A stretch of DNA of 64,000 bases from NCBI GenBank assembly GCA_024235895.1, contig JACKLM010000004.1, forward strand, positions 558,001-622,000, given 5' to 3'. Positions 43,328 to 52,299 of the stretch are shown here, in pieces. This DNA comes from Burkholderiaceae bacterium. Lineage in GTDB: Bacteria; Pseudomonadota; Gammaproteobacteria; Burkholderiales; Burkholderiaceae_C. Every line of letters starts with the position of its first letter. The stretch's first letter is position 1. A model generated the notes under the pieces. That model saw nothing but the letters and a program-made list of their open reading frames with translations. It was not told where the DNA came from and made no database searches. A program made the position numbers and the translations under genes.

Positions 43328-45262
43328 TCATTCGTTGGCCGCCGGCCGCACCGCGACCGGCCGGCTGCCGAAGCGCTCGCGGATCGAGCGCTCGATGCCG
43401 GCGGCGTCCAGCCCGCACTGCGCCAGCAGCAGCGCCGGGTCGCCGTGCTCGACATAGCGGTCGGGCAGCCCGAGCTGAAGCAGCGGCATCGTCACGCCGT
43501 GCGCGGCCAGGCACTCGCCGACCGCGCTGCCGGCGCCGCCCATCACGCAGCCTTCCTCGACCGTCACCAGCGCATCGTGGCTGCGTGCCAGCTCGAGCAC
43601 CAGCGACTCGTCCAGCGGCTTGACGAAGCGCATGTTGGCCACCGTCGCGTCCAGCGCCTGCGCCGCCTCCAGCGCCGGGTAGAGCAAAGTGCCGAAGGCC
43701 AGGATCGCGATGCGCTGGCCGCCGCGGGCGTCGGCGCGCACCGAGGTCGCGCGCCGCAACTCGCCCTTGCCCCAGGGCCAGGCGGTCAGCGCCGGCTCGA
43801 CCGCGACCCCGGCGCCGGCGCCGCGCGGATAGCGCACGGTCGCCGGGTGATCCTGGCGGAACGCGGTCGTCAGCGCCTGCCGGCACTCGCGCTCGTCGGC
43901 CGGCACCAGCACCGCCATGTTCGGGATGCAGCGCGTGTAGGCGATGTCGTAGGCGCCGGCGTGCGTCGGGCCGTCGGCACCGACGACGCCGGCCCGGTCG
44001 AGCGCGAAGACGACCGGCAGGTCCTGCAGCGCGACGTCGTGGATCATCTGGTCGTAGCCGCGCTGCAGGAAGGTCGAGTAGATCGCCACCACCGGCCTGA
44101 GGCCCTCGCAGGCGAGACCGGCGGCGAAGGTGACCGCATGCTGCTCGGCGATGCCGACGTCGTGGTAGCGGCGCGGGAAGCGCTGCTGGAACTCGACCAT
44201 GCCCGATCCCTCGCGCATCGCCGGCGTGATGCCGACCAGCCGCGGGTCCGCCTCGGCCATGTCGCACAGCCACTGGCCGAAGACCTGGGTGAAGGTCGGT
44301 TTCGGGGCTACCGTGGGCTTGACCAGCCCCTTGGCGGGGTCGAACGGGGTCGGCCCGTGGTACTTGACGGGGTCGGCCTCGGCGAGCTTGTAGCCGTAGC
44401 CCTTCTTGGTCACGACGTGCAGGAACTGGGCCCCGCTCTTGGCGCGAAGGTTCTCCAGCGTCGGGATCAGCGCGTCGAGGTCGTGGCCGTCGATCGGGCC
44501 GACATAGTTGAAGCCGAACTCCTCGAAGATCGTCCCCGGCACGACCATGCCCTTGGCGTGCTCCTCGAGCCGGCGCGCGAGCTCCAGCAGCGGCGGTGCG
44601 GCGCGCAGCACGCCCTTGACGCCCTCGCGCGCGGCGGCATAGAACTGACCGCTCATCAGCCGGGCGAGGTGGTTGTTCAGCGCCCCGACCGGCGGGCTGA
44701 TCGACATGTCGTTGTCGTTCAGGATCACCAGCAGGTCGGCCTTGACGCCGGCGTGGTCGATGCCGGCGTTGTTCAGCGCCTCGAAGGCCATGCCGGCGGT
44801 CATCGCGCCGTCGCCGATCACCGCCACCGCGCGCCGGTTCTCGCCCTTGAGCTTGGCCGCCAGCGCCATGCCGAGCGCGGCCGAGATGCTGGTCGAGCTG
44901 TGCGCGGTGCCGAAGGTGTCGTACTCGCTCTCGTCGCGGCGCGGGAAGCCGGCCACGCCGCCGAGCTGGCGCAGCGTGTGCATGCGCTCGCGCCGGCCGG
45001 TCAGGATCTTGTGCGGGTAGGTCTGGTGGCCGACGTCCCACACCAGCCGGTCGTGCGGGGTGTCGAAGACGTAGTGCAACGCGATCGTCAGCTCGACCGT
45101 GCCGAGGTTGCTCGACAGGTGGCCGCCGGTGCGGCTGACCGAGTCGAGGAGGAATTCGCGCAGCTGCGCGGCCAGCGTGGGCAGGTCGGCGCGGGGCAGG
45201 CGGCGCAGGTCGGCCGGGCCGTCGATACGCTCCAGCAGCGGGAAACGGTGGGTCTTGGGCAT
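43328..45262 (-). CDS. dxs: 1-deoxy-D-xylulose-5-phosphate synthase Dxs
   Basis: Dxs condenses pyruvate and glyceraldehyde 3-phosphate with thiamine diphosphate, the first step of the MEP isoprenoid pathway. The TPP-binding stretch is VIGDGAMTAGMAFEALNNAG (20 residues shown). Others are GGHLSSNLGTVELT, WDVGHQTYPHKILTGR, DVGIAEQHAVTFAAGLA and ALDRAGVVGADGPTHAG. The length is 644 residues. It is the third gene of a leftward xseB-ispA-dxs operon, starting 14 bp after ispA. Confidence 0.97.
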   Translation of the reverse strand: MPKTHRFPLLERIDGPADLRRLPRADLPTLAAQLREFLLDSVSRTGGHLSSNLGTVELTIALHYVFDTPHDRLVWDVGHQTYPHKILTGRRERMHTLRQLGGVAGFPRRDESEYDTFGTAHSSTSISAALGMALAAKLKGENRRAVAVIGDGAMTAGMAFEALNNAGIDHAGVKADLLVILNDNDMSISPPVGALNNHLARLMSGQFYAAAREGVKGVLRAAPPLLELARRLEEHAKGMVVPGTIFEEFGFNYVGPIDGHDLDALIPTLENLRAKSGAQFLHVVTKKGYGYKLAEADPVKYHGPTPFDPAKGLVKPTVAPKPTFTQVFGQWLCDMAEADPRLVGITPAMREGSGMVEFQQRFPRRYHDVGIAEQHAVTFAAGLACEGLRPVVAIYSTFLQRGYDQMIHDVALQDLPVVFALDRAGVVGADGPTHAGAYDIAYTRCIPNMAVLVPADERECRQALTTAFRQDHPATVRYPRGAGAGVAVEPALTAWPWGKGELRRATSVRADARGGQRIAILAFGTLLYPALEAAQALDATVANMRFVKPLDESLVLELARSHDALVTVEEGCVMGGAGSAVGECLAAHGVTMPLLQLGLPDRYVEHGDPALLLAQCGLDAAGIERSIRERFGSRPVAVRPAANE

Positions 45263-45276
45263 CGTTCGATCGGGGG

Positions 45277-46167
45277 TCAGCTCTCGCGGTCGACGATCCT
45301 GTCGGCCAGCAGCGCCAGCCGCGCCGGCTGCGCCAGCGTGCTGCGCGCCAGCGCCGCGTGCGCCTGCCCGCGCAGCGCGTGGGCGCGCCGTCGTGCGGCG
45401 TCGACGCCGAGCACGGTCACGTAGGTGGGCTTGCCGGCGTCGGCATCCTTGCCGGCGGTCTTGCCCAGCGTCTCCGAGGCCTGCGTGCTGTCGAGGATGT
45501 CGTCGACGATCTGGAACGCCAGCCCGATCGCGGCGCCGTAGTCCGCCAGCGCCTGCCGGTCATGGGCCGAGACCGCCCCGCAGGCCGCGCCCATCAGCAC
45601 GCTGGCCTGCAACAAGGCGCCGGTCTTGCGCCGGTGCATGTCCGACAGCGTTGCCTCGTCGAGCCTCTTGCCGGTCGAGGCCAAGTCGATCGCCTGCCCA
45701 CCGGCCATGCCGGCGTGTCCGGCCGAGCGCGACAGCAGCGCGCACAGCCGGGCCTGCAGCCGTGCCGGCATCGCGTCGTGTTCCGGGGTCAGGATCTCGA
45801 ACGCCAGCGCCTGCATCGCATCGCCGGCCAGCATGGCCTGGGCCTGCCCGTAGCGCACGTGGACGGTCGGCTTGCCGCGGCGCAGCACGTCGTCGTCCAT
45901 GCACGGCATGTCGTCGTGCACCAGCGAGTAGGCGTGGATCAGCTCGACCGCGACCGCGGCGCGCAGTGCTGCCGAGGCATTGCCTGCGACTGCCTCGCAG
46001 GCCGCCAGCACCAGCAGCGGGCGCACCCGCTTGCCGCCGTCGAGCACGCCGTAGCGCATCGCCTCGCCGAGGCCCGCCGGGGCGTCGGCCGGCACCCAGC
46101 GCTCGAGTGCCGACTCGACCTCGTCCAGCGCTCGCCGCGCCCAGGGGTCGAAGGCGTCGTCGTTCAC
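45277..46167 (-). CDS. ispA: Farnesyl diphosphate synthase IspA
   Basis: IspA is a polyprenyl synthase making farnesyl diphosphate from IPP and DMAPP. It has GGKRVRPLL, the first aspartate-rich motif in LVHDDMPCMDDDVLRRGKPT and the second in FQIVDDILD. MAGGQAIDLA and RKTGALLQAS are also conserved. The length is 296 residues. GTG at 46167 overlaps the xseB stop (GTGA). The context xseB-ispA-dxs is the classical proteobacterial isoprenoid operon. Confidence 0.95.
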   Translation of the reverse strand: MNDDAFDPWARRALDEVESALERWVPADAPAGLGEAMRYGVLDGGKRVRPLLVLAACEAVAGNASAALRAAVAVELIHAYSLVHDDMPCMDDDVLRRGKPTVHVRYGQAQAMLAGDAMQALAFEILTPEHDAMPARLQARLCALLSRSAGHAGMAGGQAIDLASTGKRLDEATLSDMHRRKTGALLQASVLMGAACGAVSAHDRQALADYGAAIGLAFQIVDDILDSTQASETLGKTAGKDADAGKPTYVTVLGVDAARRRAHALRGQAHAALARSTLAQPARLALLADRIVDRES

Positions 46168-46409
46168 GTCGCGCTCCAGGGCGCGAGCTGCCCGGCCTCG
46201 AGCACCTTGACCTGCTGCTCGACCGCATCGAGCCGCGTGCGGCACAGCGCGAGCAGCTCGGCGGCCCGGCGGTAGCTCGCCAGCAGCTGGTCCAGCGGCA
46301 GCTGCCCGGCCTCCATCGCCTGCACCAGGCGGTCGAGCTCGGCCAGCGCCTGCTCGTAGCTGGGTTCGGGCGCCGTCGCGGGCGCGGGCGGGGCAGGGGA
46401 CTTGGCCAT
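46164..46409 (-). CDS. xseB: Exodeoxyribonuclease VII small subunit XseB
   Basis: XseB is the small subunit of the single-strand-specific exonuclease VII. The 81-residue product has a Pro/Ala-rich start and then the conserved helical body SYEQALAELDRLVQAMEAGQ, LPLDQLLASYRRAAELLALC and a short tail. ATG at 46409 was chosen since the upstream extension has no family character. A TAGAAT box 22 nt upstream is a plausible promoter. Its large partner xseA is not in the window. It starts the xseB-ispA-dxs operon. Confidence 0.9.
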   Translation of the reverse strand: MAKSPAPPAPATAPEPSYEQALAELDRLVQAMEAGQLPLDQLLASYRRAAELLALCRTRLDAVEQQVKVLEAGQLAPWSAT

Positions 46410-46621
46410 TGTCTCGGGCGGCAAGCGGCGGATTCTAGTTCCTGCGTCCGCGCGCCACCGCGGCCGCCAGGGGCGTCCGGACGTCGCCTGCGCGGCGCGC
46501 GCGTAGAATCCGCGGCCCCGCGGCGATGCGATCGACCTCGTCGGCGCGGCGTTCATGCCTTCCCGCGGGGCCACCGGGGGGCGGGTTGACATCCTGAATG
46601 CGGGGCACACCCCCGAGGATC

Positions 46622-47752
46622 ATGTCCGACCTGAGCATCCGTCTCCAAGCTCTGGGCCGCAGCGCCACCCAGCTGCCGGTCTCCTCCTATTTCGACGAGG
46701 CGCTGTTCCGCGACGAACAGCGGCTGATCTTCGACGCCTGCCCGCGCTACGTCGGGCACGAGCTCGCCGTGCCGGAGAAGGGCGACTACCACGCGCTCGC
46801 GCACGAGGGCGACGGTCGTGTCCTGGTGCACGGCGAGCGCGGTGTCGAGCTGATGTCCAACGTCTGCCGCCACCGGCAGGCGCTGATGTTGCGCGGCCGC
46901 GGCGCGACCGGCGGCCAGGTCGTCTGCCCGATCCACCGCTGGACCTACGGGCTGGACGGCCGCCTGGCCGGTGCCCCGCACTTCGCCGACGACCCCTGCC
47001 TGGACCTGAAGCGCTGGGCGCTGCAGCGCTGGGGCGGGCTGCTGTTCGAGGCCGGGCGGCGCCAGGTCGCGGCCGACCTGGCCGGGCTTGGCCCGGCCGC
47101 GACGCTGGGCTTCGACGGCTACGTCTTCGACCGCGCGATCGTCCACACCTGCGACTACAACTGGAAGACCTTCGTCGAGGTCTACCTGGAGGACTACCAC
47201 GTCGGCCCGTTCCACCCGGGGCTGGGCCACTTCGTGAGCTGCGACGACCTGCGCTGGGAATTCGGCGACATGCACTCGGTGCAGACGGTCGGCGTGCACC
47301 GCGGCCTCGCGCAGCCGGGGTCGGCGGTCTATCGTCGCTACCACGAGGCCTTGCGCGCCTACCGCGGCGACGCGCCACCGCCGCAGGGCGCGATCTGGCT
47401 GACCTACTTGCCGACCACGATGGTCGAGTGGTACCCGGAGGTGCTCGTCGTCTCCACGCTGCACCCGGTGTCGCCCCAGAAGACGGTCAACCTGGTCGAG
47501 TTCTTCTACCCGGAGGAGGTGGCCCTGTTCGAGCGCGATCTCGTCGAGGCGCAACAGGCCGCGTACATGGAAACCTGCGACGAGGACGACGAGATCGCGC
47601 TGCGCATGGACGCCGGCCGGCGCGCGCTCGCCGCGCGCGGCGACGACGAGGTCGGCCCCTACCAGAGCCCGATGGAAGACGGCATGCGGCACTTCCACGC
47701 CTGGTACCGGCGCGCCATGGGCGCGGCCGTCGGTGCGGCTCCCGCGCCCTGA
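46622..47752 (+). CDS. Rieske non-haem iron oxygenase, alpha-subunit type
   Basis: This protein has an N-terminal Rieske [2Fe-2S] domain with C82-R-H84 and C102-P-I-H105, then a catalytic domain with NWKTFVEVYLEDYHVGPFHP, whose histidines bind mononuclear iron. The length of 376 residues is right for a ring-hydroxylating oxygenase alpha subunit. No beta subunit or reductase gene is nearby, so electrons must come from elsewhere. The substrate is unknown. It is divergent from xseB-ispA-dxs across a 212-bp region. I believe this neighbourhood is shared in many Burkholderiales, which hints at a housekeeping rather than catabolic role. Confidence 0.9.
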   Translation: MSDLSIRLQALGRSATQLPVSSYFDEALFRDEQRLIFDACPRYVGHELAVPEKGDYHALAHEGDGRVLVHGERGVELMSNVCRHRQALMLRGRGATGGQVVCPIHRWTYGLDGRLAGAPHFADDPCLDLKRWALQRWGGLLFEAGRRQVAADLAGLGPAATLGFDGYVFDRAIVHTCDYNWKTFVEVYLEDYHVGPFHPGLGHFVSCDDLRWEFGDMHSVQTVGVHRGLAQPGSAVYRRYHEALRAYRGDAPPPQGAIWLTYLPTTMVEWYPEVLVVSTLHPVSPQKTVNLVEFFYPEEVALFERDLVEAQQAAYMETCDEDDEIALRMDAGRRALAARGDDEVGPYQSPMEDGMRHFHAWYRRAMGAAVGAAPAP

Positions 47753-47761
47753 TCGCCGACG

Positions 47762-47767
47762 CACAAT
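47762..47767 (+). promoter_or_regulatory. -10-like box (CACAAT) before the rhodanese gene
   Basis: CACAAT ends 6 nt before ATG 47774. No Shine-Dalgarno sequence is visible. It belongs to the recurrent start-proximal boxes described in the findings. Confidence 0.3.
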
Positions 47768-47773
47768 CCGCGC

Positions 47774-48619
47774 ATGGCGACCTACCGCACCCTGATCGAC
47801 GCGCCGGCGCTGATCGCGCGCCTGGCCGACCACCTGCCGACCGTGCTGCTGGACTGTCGCTTCGACCTGCTGCGCCCCGAGGCCGGCGAGGCCTCGTACC
47901 TGGCCGCGCACCTGCCGGGCGCCGTCTACGCGCACCTGGACCGCGACCTTTCGGGGCCGAAGAACGGCCGCAACGGGCGCCACCCGCTGCCCGATCGCGC
48001 GGCCTTCGCCGCGCGCACCGGCGCCTGGGGCATCGCGCCCGGGGTGCAGGTCGTCGCCTACGACGGCGAGGGCGGGCCTTTCGCGGCGCGCGCCTGGTGG
48101 CTGCTGCGCTGGCTCGGGCACGAGGCGGTCGCGGTGCTCGACGGCGGCCGCGCGGCGTGGCGCGCGGCCGGCGGCGCAATCGAGGCCGGGCCGGTGCAGC
48201 CAGTGGCGCAGCCGCCTTATCCGGCGCCGCCCGCGCCGGCGATGCCGACGGTCGACGCCGACGCGCTGCTCGCCCGGTTGGGCCGCGTGCGACTGCTCGA
48301 CGCGCGCAGCGAGGAGCGTTTCCGAGGCGAGTTCGAGCCGCTGGACCCGGTCGCCGGCCGCATCCCGGGCGCGACGCTGCGCAGCTTTTCCGACAACCTG
48401 CAGCCCGACGGCTGCTTCAAGCCGGCGGCCGCGCTGCGCGCCGAGTTCGACCGCCTGGCCACGCCGCCGTCCGAGGTCGTCCACCAGTGCGGCTCGGGCG
48501 TCACCGCGTGCCACAACCTGCTCGCGATGGCGCACGCCGGCCTCGAAGGCTCGGCGCTGTACCCTGGCTCGTGGAGCGAGTGGTGCGCCGACCCGGCGCG
48601 GCCGATCGCGCTCGGTTGA
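47774..48619 (+). CDS. Thiosulfate/3-mercaptopyruvate sulfurtransferase (rhodanese)
   Basis: Two rhodanese domains are present. The N-terminal one is inactive-looking, with LLDCRFDLLRPEAG and HLPGAVYAHLDRDLSG. The C-terminal one has DARSEERFRGE and the active-site loop with Cys239 in HQCGSGVTACHN. CGSGVTA is typical of SseA-type enzymes. The length is 281 residues and there is no signal peptide, so it acts in the cytoplasm on thiosulfate or 3-mercaptopyruvate. It follows the Rieske gene by 21 bp but may have its own start-proximal promoter. Confidence 0.92.
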   Translation: MATYRTLIDAPALIARLADHLPTVLLDCRFDLLRPEAGEASYLAAHLPGAVYAHLDRDLSGPKNGRNGRHPLPDRAAFAARTGAWGIAPGVQVVAYDGEGGPFAARAWWLLRWLGHEAVAVLDGGRAAWRAAGGAIEAGPVQPVAQPPYPAPPAPAMPTVDADALLARLGRVRLLDARSEERFRGEFEPLDPVAGRIPGATLRSFSDNLQPDGCFKPAAALRAEFDRLATPPSEVVHQCGSGVTACHNLLAMAHAGLEGSALYPGSWSEWCADPARPIALG

Positions 48620-48708
48620 CCGGTGTCAAGCACGCGCGGCCGAGCTGCGCGACACTTCCCGCGATGGCCAGCGCGGATCGGCGTGGCCCGCTGCACGAGG
48701 AGGATCCC

Positions 48709-49143
48709 ATGTACAAGCGCATCATCGTCCCGACCGACGGCTCCGAGATCACCGCCAAGGCGGTCCGTACCGCGGTCGACCTGGCCCGGCTGTGCGGCGC
48801 CGAACTGCTCGCGATCGCGGTCAAGGAGCCGTTCCCGTACAGCGCGATCTCCGAGATGCAGCCGGTGCCGCCGCAGGAGTTCTACGACGCGCAGGAGCGC
48901 GTCGCGCACGGGCATGCGAAGGCGGTCGCCGAGGCCGCCAAGGCGGTGGGGGTGAACTGCCAGGCGCATACCGTCGAGGCGCTGCACCCCTGGGAGGCGA
49001 TCGTCGAGCACGCGAAGGAGAAGCAGGCCGACCTGATCGTCATGGCCTCGCACGGCCGGCGCGGGGTCTCGGCGCTGCTGCTCGGCAGCGAGACGCAGAA
49101 GGTGCTGACGCACGCGACGCTGCCGGTGCTCGTCGTTCGCTGA
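48709..49143 (+). CDS. Universal stress protein, UspA family
   Basis: This 144-residue single-domain protein starts MYKRIIVPTDGSEIT, with the conserved Asp of the nucleotide pocket. Near the C-terminus it carries the ATP-binding pattern G-x2-G-x9-G-S in HGRRGVSALLLGSETQKVL. It ends PVLVVR, as usual. Such proteins are induced by starvation or stress and many bind ATP. A GAGGAGGA ribosome site precedes ATG. It lies 89 bp after the rhodanese gene and is convergent with the dienelactone-hydrolase-like gene. Confidence 0.93.
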   Translation: MYKRIIVPTDGSEITAKAVRTAVDLARLCGAELLAIAVKEPFPYSAISEMQPVPPQEFYDAQERVAHGHAKAVAEAAKAVGVNCQAHTVEALHPWEAIVEHAKEKQADLIVMASHGRRGVSALLLGSETQKVLTHATLPVLVVR

Positions 49144-49202
49144 GGCCGGCGCCCCGGCCCCCGCGCCGAGGCCCCAGCCGGGCTCTTCCGGGTGGCGCGG
49201 CG

Positions 49203-50078
49203 TTACGCCACGCCGTGCTCGCGCATCCAGTCCAGGCCGCGCTGCCAGGCATCGCGAGCCGCCGCCTCGCGGTAGCTCGGCCGGTAGTCGGCGTGGAAGG
49301 CGTGCGGCGCGTCCGGGTAGACCTGGAATCGCGATCGCCGCGCCGCCTCGCTGCCGGCGGCCAGCGCCGCCTTCATCTGCTCGACCGTCTCCAGCGGGAT
49401 GCCGGTGTCGGCGCCACCGTACAGCCCCAGCACCGGCGCCGTCAGCGCGCCGGCCAGTTCCACCGGGTGGCGCGGCTGCAGGGGATTCGCCTGCCCGACC
49501 AGCCGGCCGTACCAAGCCACGCCGGCCTTGACCGCCGGGTTGTGCGCCGCATACAGCCAGGTGATGCGGCCACCCCAGCAGAATCCGGTCACGCCCAGCC
49601 TGCCGGTGTCCGCGCCCTGCGCGCGCGCCCAGGCCACACAGGCATCCAGGTCGGCCATCACCTGCGCGTCCGGCACCTTGGAGACGACCTCGGCGATCAG
49701 CTTGCCGATCTCGCCGTAGGCCTTGGCGTCGCCCTGGCGCTCGAACAGCTCGGGCGCGATCGCGAAATAGCCCAGACGCGCGAAGCGGCGCGCGACGTCG
49801 GCGATATGCTCGTGCACGCCGAAGATCTCGCTGACGACGAGCACCACCGGCGCACCGGCCTTGCCCGCCGGCGCGGCGCGGTAGGCCGCCATCCGGTGGT
49901 CGCCAACCGGGATCGTGACCGCCCCGGCGTCCAGCCCGTCGGCGCCGGTGCGAATCGTCGTCTGCGCCACCACCGGCAGCACGGCGGCGGCGAAGCCGCT
50001 GCCGACCGTCGTGCGGACGAAGTCGCGGCGCGAGAAGTCACGCGTCGGAACAAGGCTGTCGAATTGCGCGGTGTCCAT
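49203..50078 (-). CDS. Dienelactone-hydrolase-family protein with Tat signal
   Basis: The N-terminus has a twin-arginine signal, TRDFSRRDFVRTTVGSGFAA in part, predicting export folded through the Tat system. The hydrolase domain has VVLVVSEIFGVHEHI, the nucleophile Cys167 in GFCWGGR, the acid in GGADTGIP and the base in PHAFHADY. Cys instead of Ser is characteristic of dienelactone hydrolases. The length is 291 residues. The native substrate is probably not a chlorocatechol product, since no such pathway is nearby. It is divergent from ppx. Confidence 0.9.
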   Translation of the reverse strand: MDTAQFDSLVPTRDFSRRDFVRTTVGSGFAAAVLPVVAQTTIRTGADGLDAGAVTIPVGDHRMAAYRAAPAGKAGAPVVLVVSEIFGVHEHIADVARRFARLGYFAIAPELFERQGDAKAYGEIGKLIAEVVSKVPDAQVMADLDACVAWARAQGADTGRLGVTGFCWGGRITWLYAAHNPAVKAGVAWYGRLVGQANPLQPRHPVELAGALTAPVLGLYGGADTGIPLETVEQMKAALAAGSEAARRSRFQVYPDAPHAFHADYRPSYREAAARDAWQRGLDWMREHGVA

Positions 50079-50182
50079 GATGACTCCCCCAGGCCGTCGA
50101 AATCCGGCCGCATGCACCATCCTAGCCAGACCGGTGCCCGGGCGTGCAGCCGCCCGGCGCAAGACCCGACCGGCCGCCCGGG

Positions 50183-50188
50183 CACAAT
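50183..50188 (+). promoter_or_regulatory. -10-like box (CACAAT) before ppx
   Basis: CACAAT ends 7 nt before ATG 50196, without a Shine-Dalgarno sequence, in the shared gap with the divergent dienelactone-hydrolase-like gene. Confidence 0.3.
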
Positions 50189-50195
50189 CGGCACC

Positions 50196-51704
50196 ATGCC
50201 CGAAGCGCTGCCCCCGCTGACCGCCCCGCTGGCCGCCGTCGACCTGGGCTCGAACAGCTTCCGGCTCGAGATCGGCCGCCTGCAGCGCGGGCGCTACCGC
50301 CGCATCGACTACCTGAAGGAGATGGTGCGCCTGGGCGGCGGGCTCGACCCCGAAGGCCTGCTGACCGATGCCGCCGCCGAGCGCGGGCTGGCCTGCCTGC
50401 GCTACTTCTCGCACCGGCTGGCCGGCTTCGGGCCCGGGCAGGTGCGCGCGGTGGCCACGCAGACGCTGCGCGAGGCCAGGAACCGCAATGCCTTCCTCGT
50501 ACGCGCCGAGCAGGTGCTGGGCTACCCGATCGAGGTCATCTCCGGGCGCGAGGAGGCGCGGCTGATCTACGCCGGGGTGGCGCACCTGCAGCCCGGCGAC
50601 GAGCCGCGGCTGGTGGTCGATATCGGCGGCCGGTCGACCGAGATGATCCTCGGGGCCGGCCGCGTGCCGACGGTCGCCGAGTCGTTCCAGGTCGGCTGCG
50701 TCAGCCTGTCGATGCGCTTCTTCCCCGACGGCGCGATCGGCGCCGAGGGTTTCCGGCAGGCGCAGATCGCCGCGGGGGCCGAGCTCGAGGAGGGCCTGCA
50801 GGCCTTTGCCCCGGACCGCTGGCAGCTTGCGCTCGGCGCCTCGGGCACGGTCGGCGCGGTCTCGCAGTGGCTGGCCACCGCCGGCGTCAGCGACGGCCGC
50901 ATCACCGCCGAGGGGCTGCGCTGGTGCATCGGGCGCTGCCTCGAGGCCGGGCATGTCGACGCGCTGAAGTTCCCCGGCGTCAAGCCCGAGCGGCGCGCCG
51001 TGCTGCCCGGCGGGCTGGCGATCCTGTACACGCTGGCGGCCAACTTCGGCATCCGCGAGCTGCGCCCGGCCAAGGGGGCACTGCGCCAGGGCGTCATCAT
51101 CGACCTGCACGAGCGGCTGGAGGCCTTGCAGCGCGCGCGCCCGGGCGACATGCGCGACCGCTCGGTGGCCGAGCTGCAGCAGCGATTCGGCGTCGACGCC
51201 GCGCAGGCTGCGCGCGTGCGCAGCGTCGCGCTGGCGCTGTTCGACGGGGCCCGTCCCGATGCCGACATCGACGAGCGGCGTGAGCTGGGCTGGGCCTGCG
51301 ACCTGCACGAGATCGGCCTCATGGTCTCGCACCACGACCACCACCGCCACAGCGCCTACCTGATGGACCACGTCGACGCGCCCGGCTTCTCGCAGAGCCA
51401 GCAGCGGCGCATCGGCGAGCTGGTGCTCGGGCAGCGCGGCGGGTTGCGCAAGGTCGAGGCCGCGCTTGCCAACCCGGTCTTCGCGTGGCAGGTGCTGTGC
51501 CTGCGGCTGGCGGTCGTCAAGTGCCACGCGCGCGGCCCGGTCGACCGCGGCGCGCTGACGCTGATGCCGCAGGGACGCCAGGCGCACCTGGGCTATGCCG
51601 AAGCCTGGGCGGCGTCGCGCCCGCGTACCGTCTACCTGCTGCGCCAGGAGGCCGAGGCCTGGGGGCGCAACGGGTCGCTGCGGCTGGTGCTGCCGCAGGA
51701 GTGA
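50196..51704 (+). CDS. ppx: Exopolyphosphatase Ppx/GppA
   Basis: Ppx removes terminal phosphates from polyphosphate. The ASKHA fold shows LAAVDLGSNSFRLEI at the N-terminus and VVDIGGRSTEMILG as the second phosphate loop. EVISGREEARLIYAGV and GASGTVGA follow. The C-terminal part has an HD-like helical region with LHEIGLMVSHHDHHRHSAYL. The length of 502 residues fits Ppx. It converges on sixA and ppk, which lie on the opposite strand, so synthesis and breakdown of polyphosphate are encoded together. Confidence 0.94.
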   Translation: MPEALPPLTAPLAAVDLGSNSFRLEIGRLQRGRYRRIDYLKEMVRLGGGLDPEGLLTDAAAERGLACLRYFSHRLAGFGPGQVRAVATQTLREARNRNAFLVRAEQVLGYPIEVISGREEARLIYAGVAHLQPGDEPRLVVDIGGRSTEMILGAGRVPTVAESFQVGCVSLSMRFFPDGAIGAEGFRQAQIAAGAELEEGLQAFAPDRWQLALGASGTVGAVSQWLATAGVSDGRITAEGLRWCIGRCLEAGHVDALKFPGVKPERRAVLPGGLAILYTLAANFGIRELRPAKGALRQGVIIDLHERLEALQRARPGDMRDRSVAELQQRFGVDAAQAARVRSVALALFDGARPDADIDERRELGWACDLHEIGLMVSHHDHHRHSAYLMDHVDAPGFSQSQQRRIGELVLGQRGGLRKVEAALANPVFAWQVLCLRLAVVKCHARGPVDRGALTLMPQGRQAHLGYAEAWAASRPRTVYLLRQEAEAWGRNGSLRLVLPQE

Positions 51705-51711
51705 GCGCCTG

Positions 51712-52185
51712 CTACAGCAGGTCCGGTGCGATCGCTGCGTGCAGCATGACCTGCAACTGGCCCTCGCGCTCGCGCGCACGCAGCCACAGCAGCGCACCCT
51801 TGCGCAGCGTCCAGGCGACCGGCTGGCCGGTCAGCAGGTAGCCGGCCGTCATCCCGAGGGTCGGCTGGTGGCCGACGACGAGCACGGCGTCGCGTCCCTC
51901 GGGCCAGCGCGCGGCGGCGAGCAGCCCCTCGACGCTGCCGCCCGGCGCCAGCGCCGGCTCGGTCCTGAAGCGACGGTCCAGCGCGCGCGCGGTCTGCTGC
52001 GTGCGCCGGGCCGGGCTGGCGAGCACGCGCGTGCCCGCCGTCAGCTGGCGCGACAGCCAGTCGGCCACGCGCGCCGCCTGGCGCTCGCCCTTGGGGGTGA
52101 GCGCGCGGTCGAGGTCGTCGCCGCCATCGGGCAACTCGAAGGCCTCGGCATGGCGCCACAGGATCAGGTCCATCTTCGAGCTCAT
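51712..52185 (-). CDS. sixA: Phosphohistidine phosphatase SixA
   Basis: SixA is a small histidine-phosphatase-superfamily protein that dephosphorylates phosphohistidine in phosphotransfer domains. The catalytic motif is R11-H12 in LILWRHAEA. RALTPKGERQAARVADWL, LASPARRTQQTA and VGHQPTLG carry the other active-site Arg and His residues. The length is 157 residues. It lies downstream of ppk on the same strand with a GC-rich hairpin between them. An internal ATG four codons in is an alternative start. Confidence 0.92.
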   Translation of the reverse strand: MSSKMDLILWRHAEAFELPDGGDDLDRALTPKGERQAARVADWLSRQLTAGTRVLASPARRTQQTARALDRRFRTEPALAPGGSVEGLLAAARWPEGRDAVLVVGHQPTLGMTAGYLLTGQPVAWTLRKGALLWLRAREREGQLQVMLHAAIAPDLL

Positions 52186-52212
52186 TCGATCGTCCTCGGC
52201 GCTCGCGGTTCA

Positions 52213-52248
52213 GGCGCGGCCGCCCCGGGGGGCGGCGAGCGCGCCATG
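52213..52248 (-). other. GC-rich hairpin between ppk and sixA
   Basis: GCCGCCCC and GGGGCGGC at 52219-52236 can pair with a two-base loop, extended on both sides by GGCGCG and CGCGCC. There is no T-run, so it is not a typical intrinsic terminator. It may be an intercistronic stability or processing structure. Confidence 0.4.
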
Positions 52249-52299
52249 ACCCGTCGCTGCCACCGCGCCCGCTGCCGCAACCACCGCCGGGTCCTCCGT

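Noticed and set aside
49144..49202. Possible intrinsic terminator between the convergent universal stress protein and dienelactone-hydrolase-like genes
   Set aside because: The region is GC-rich with partial dyads but no convincing stem followed by a T-run on either strand.
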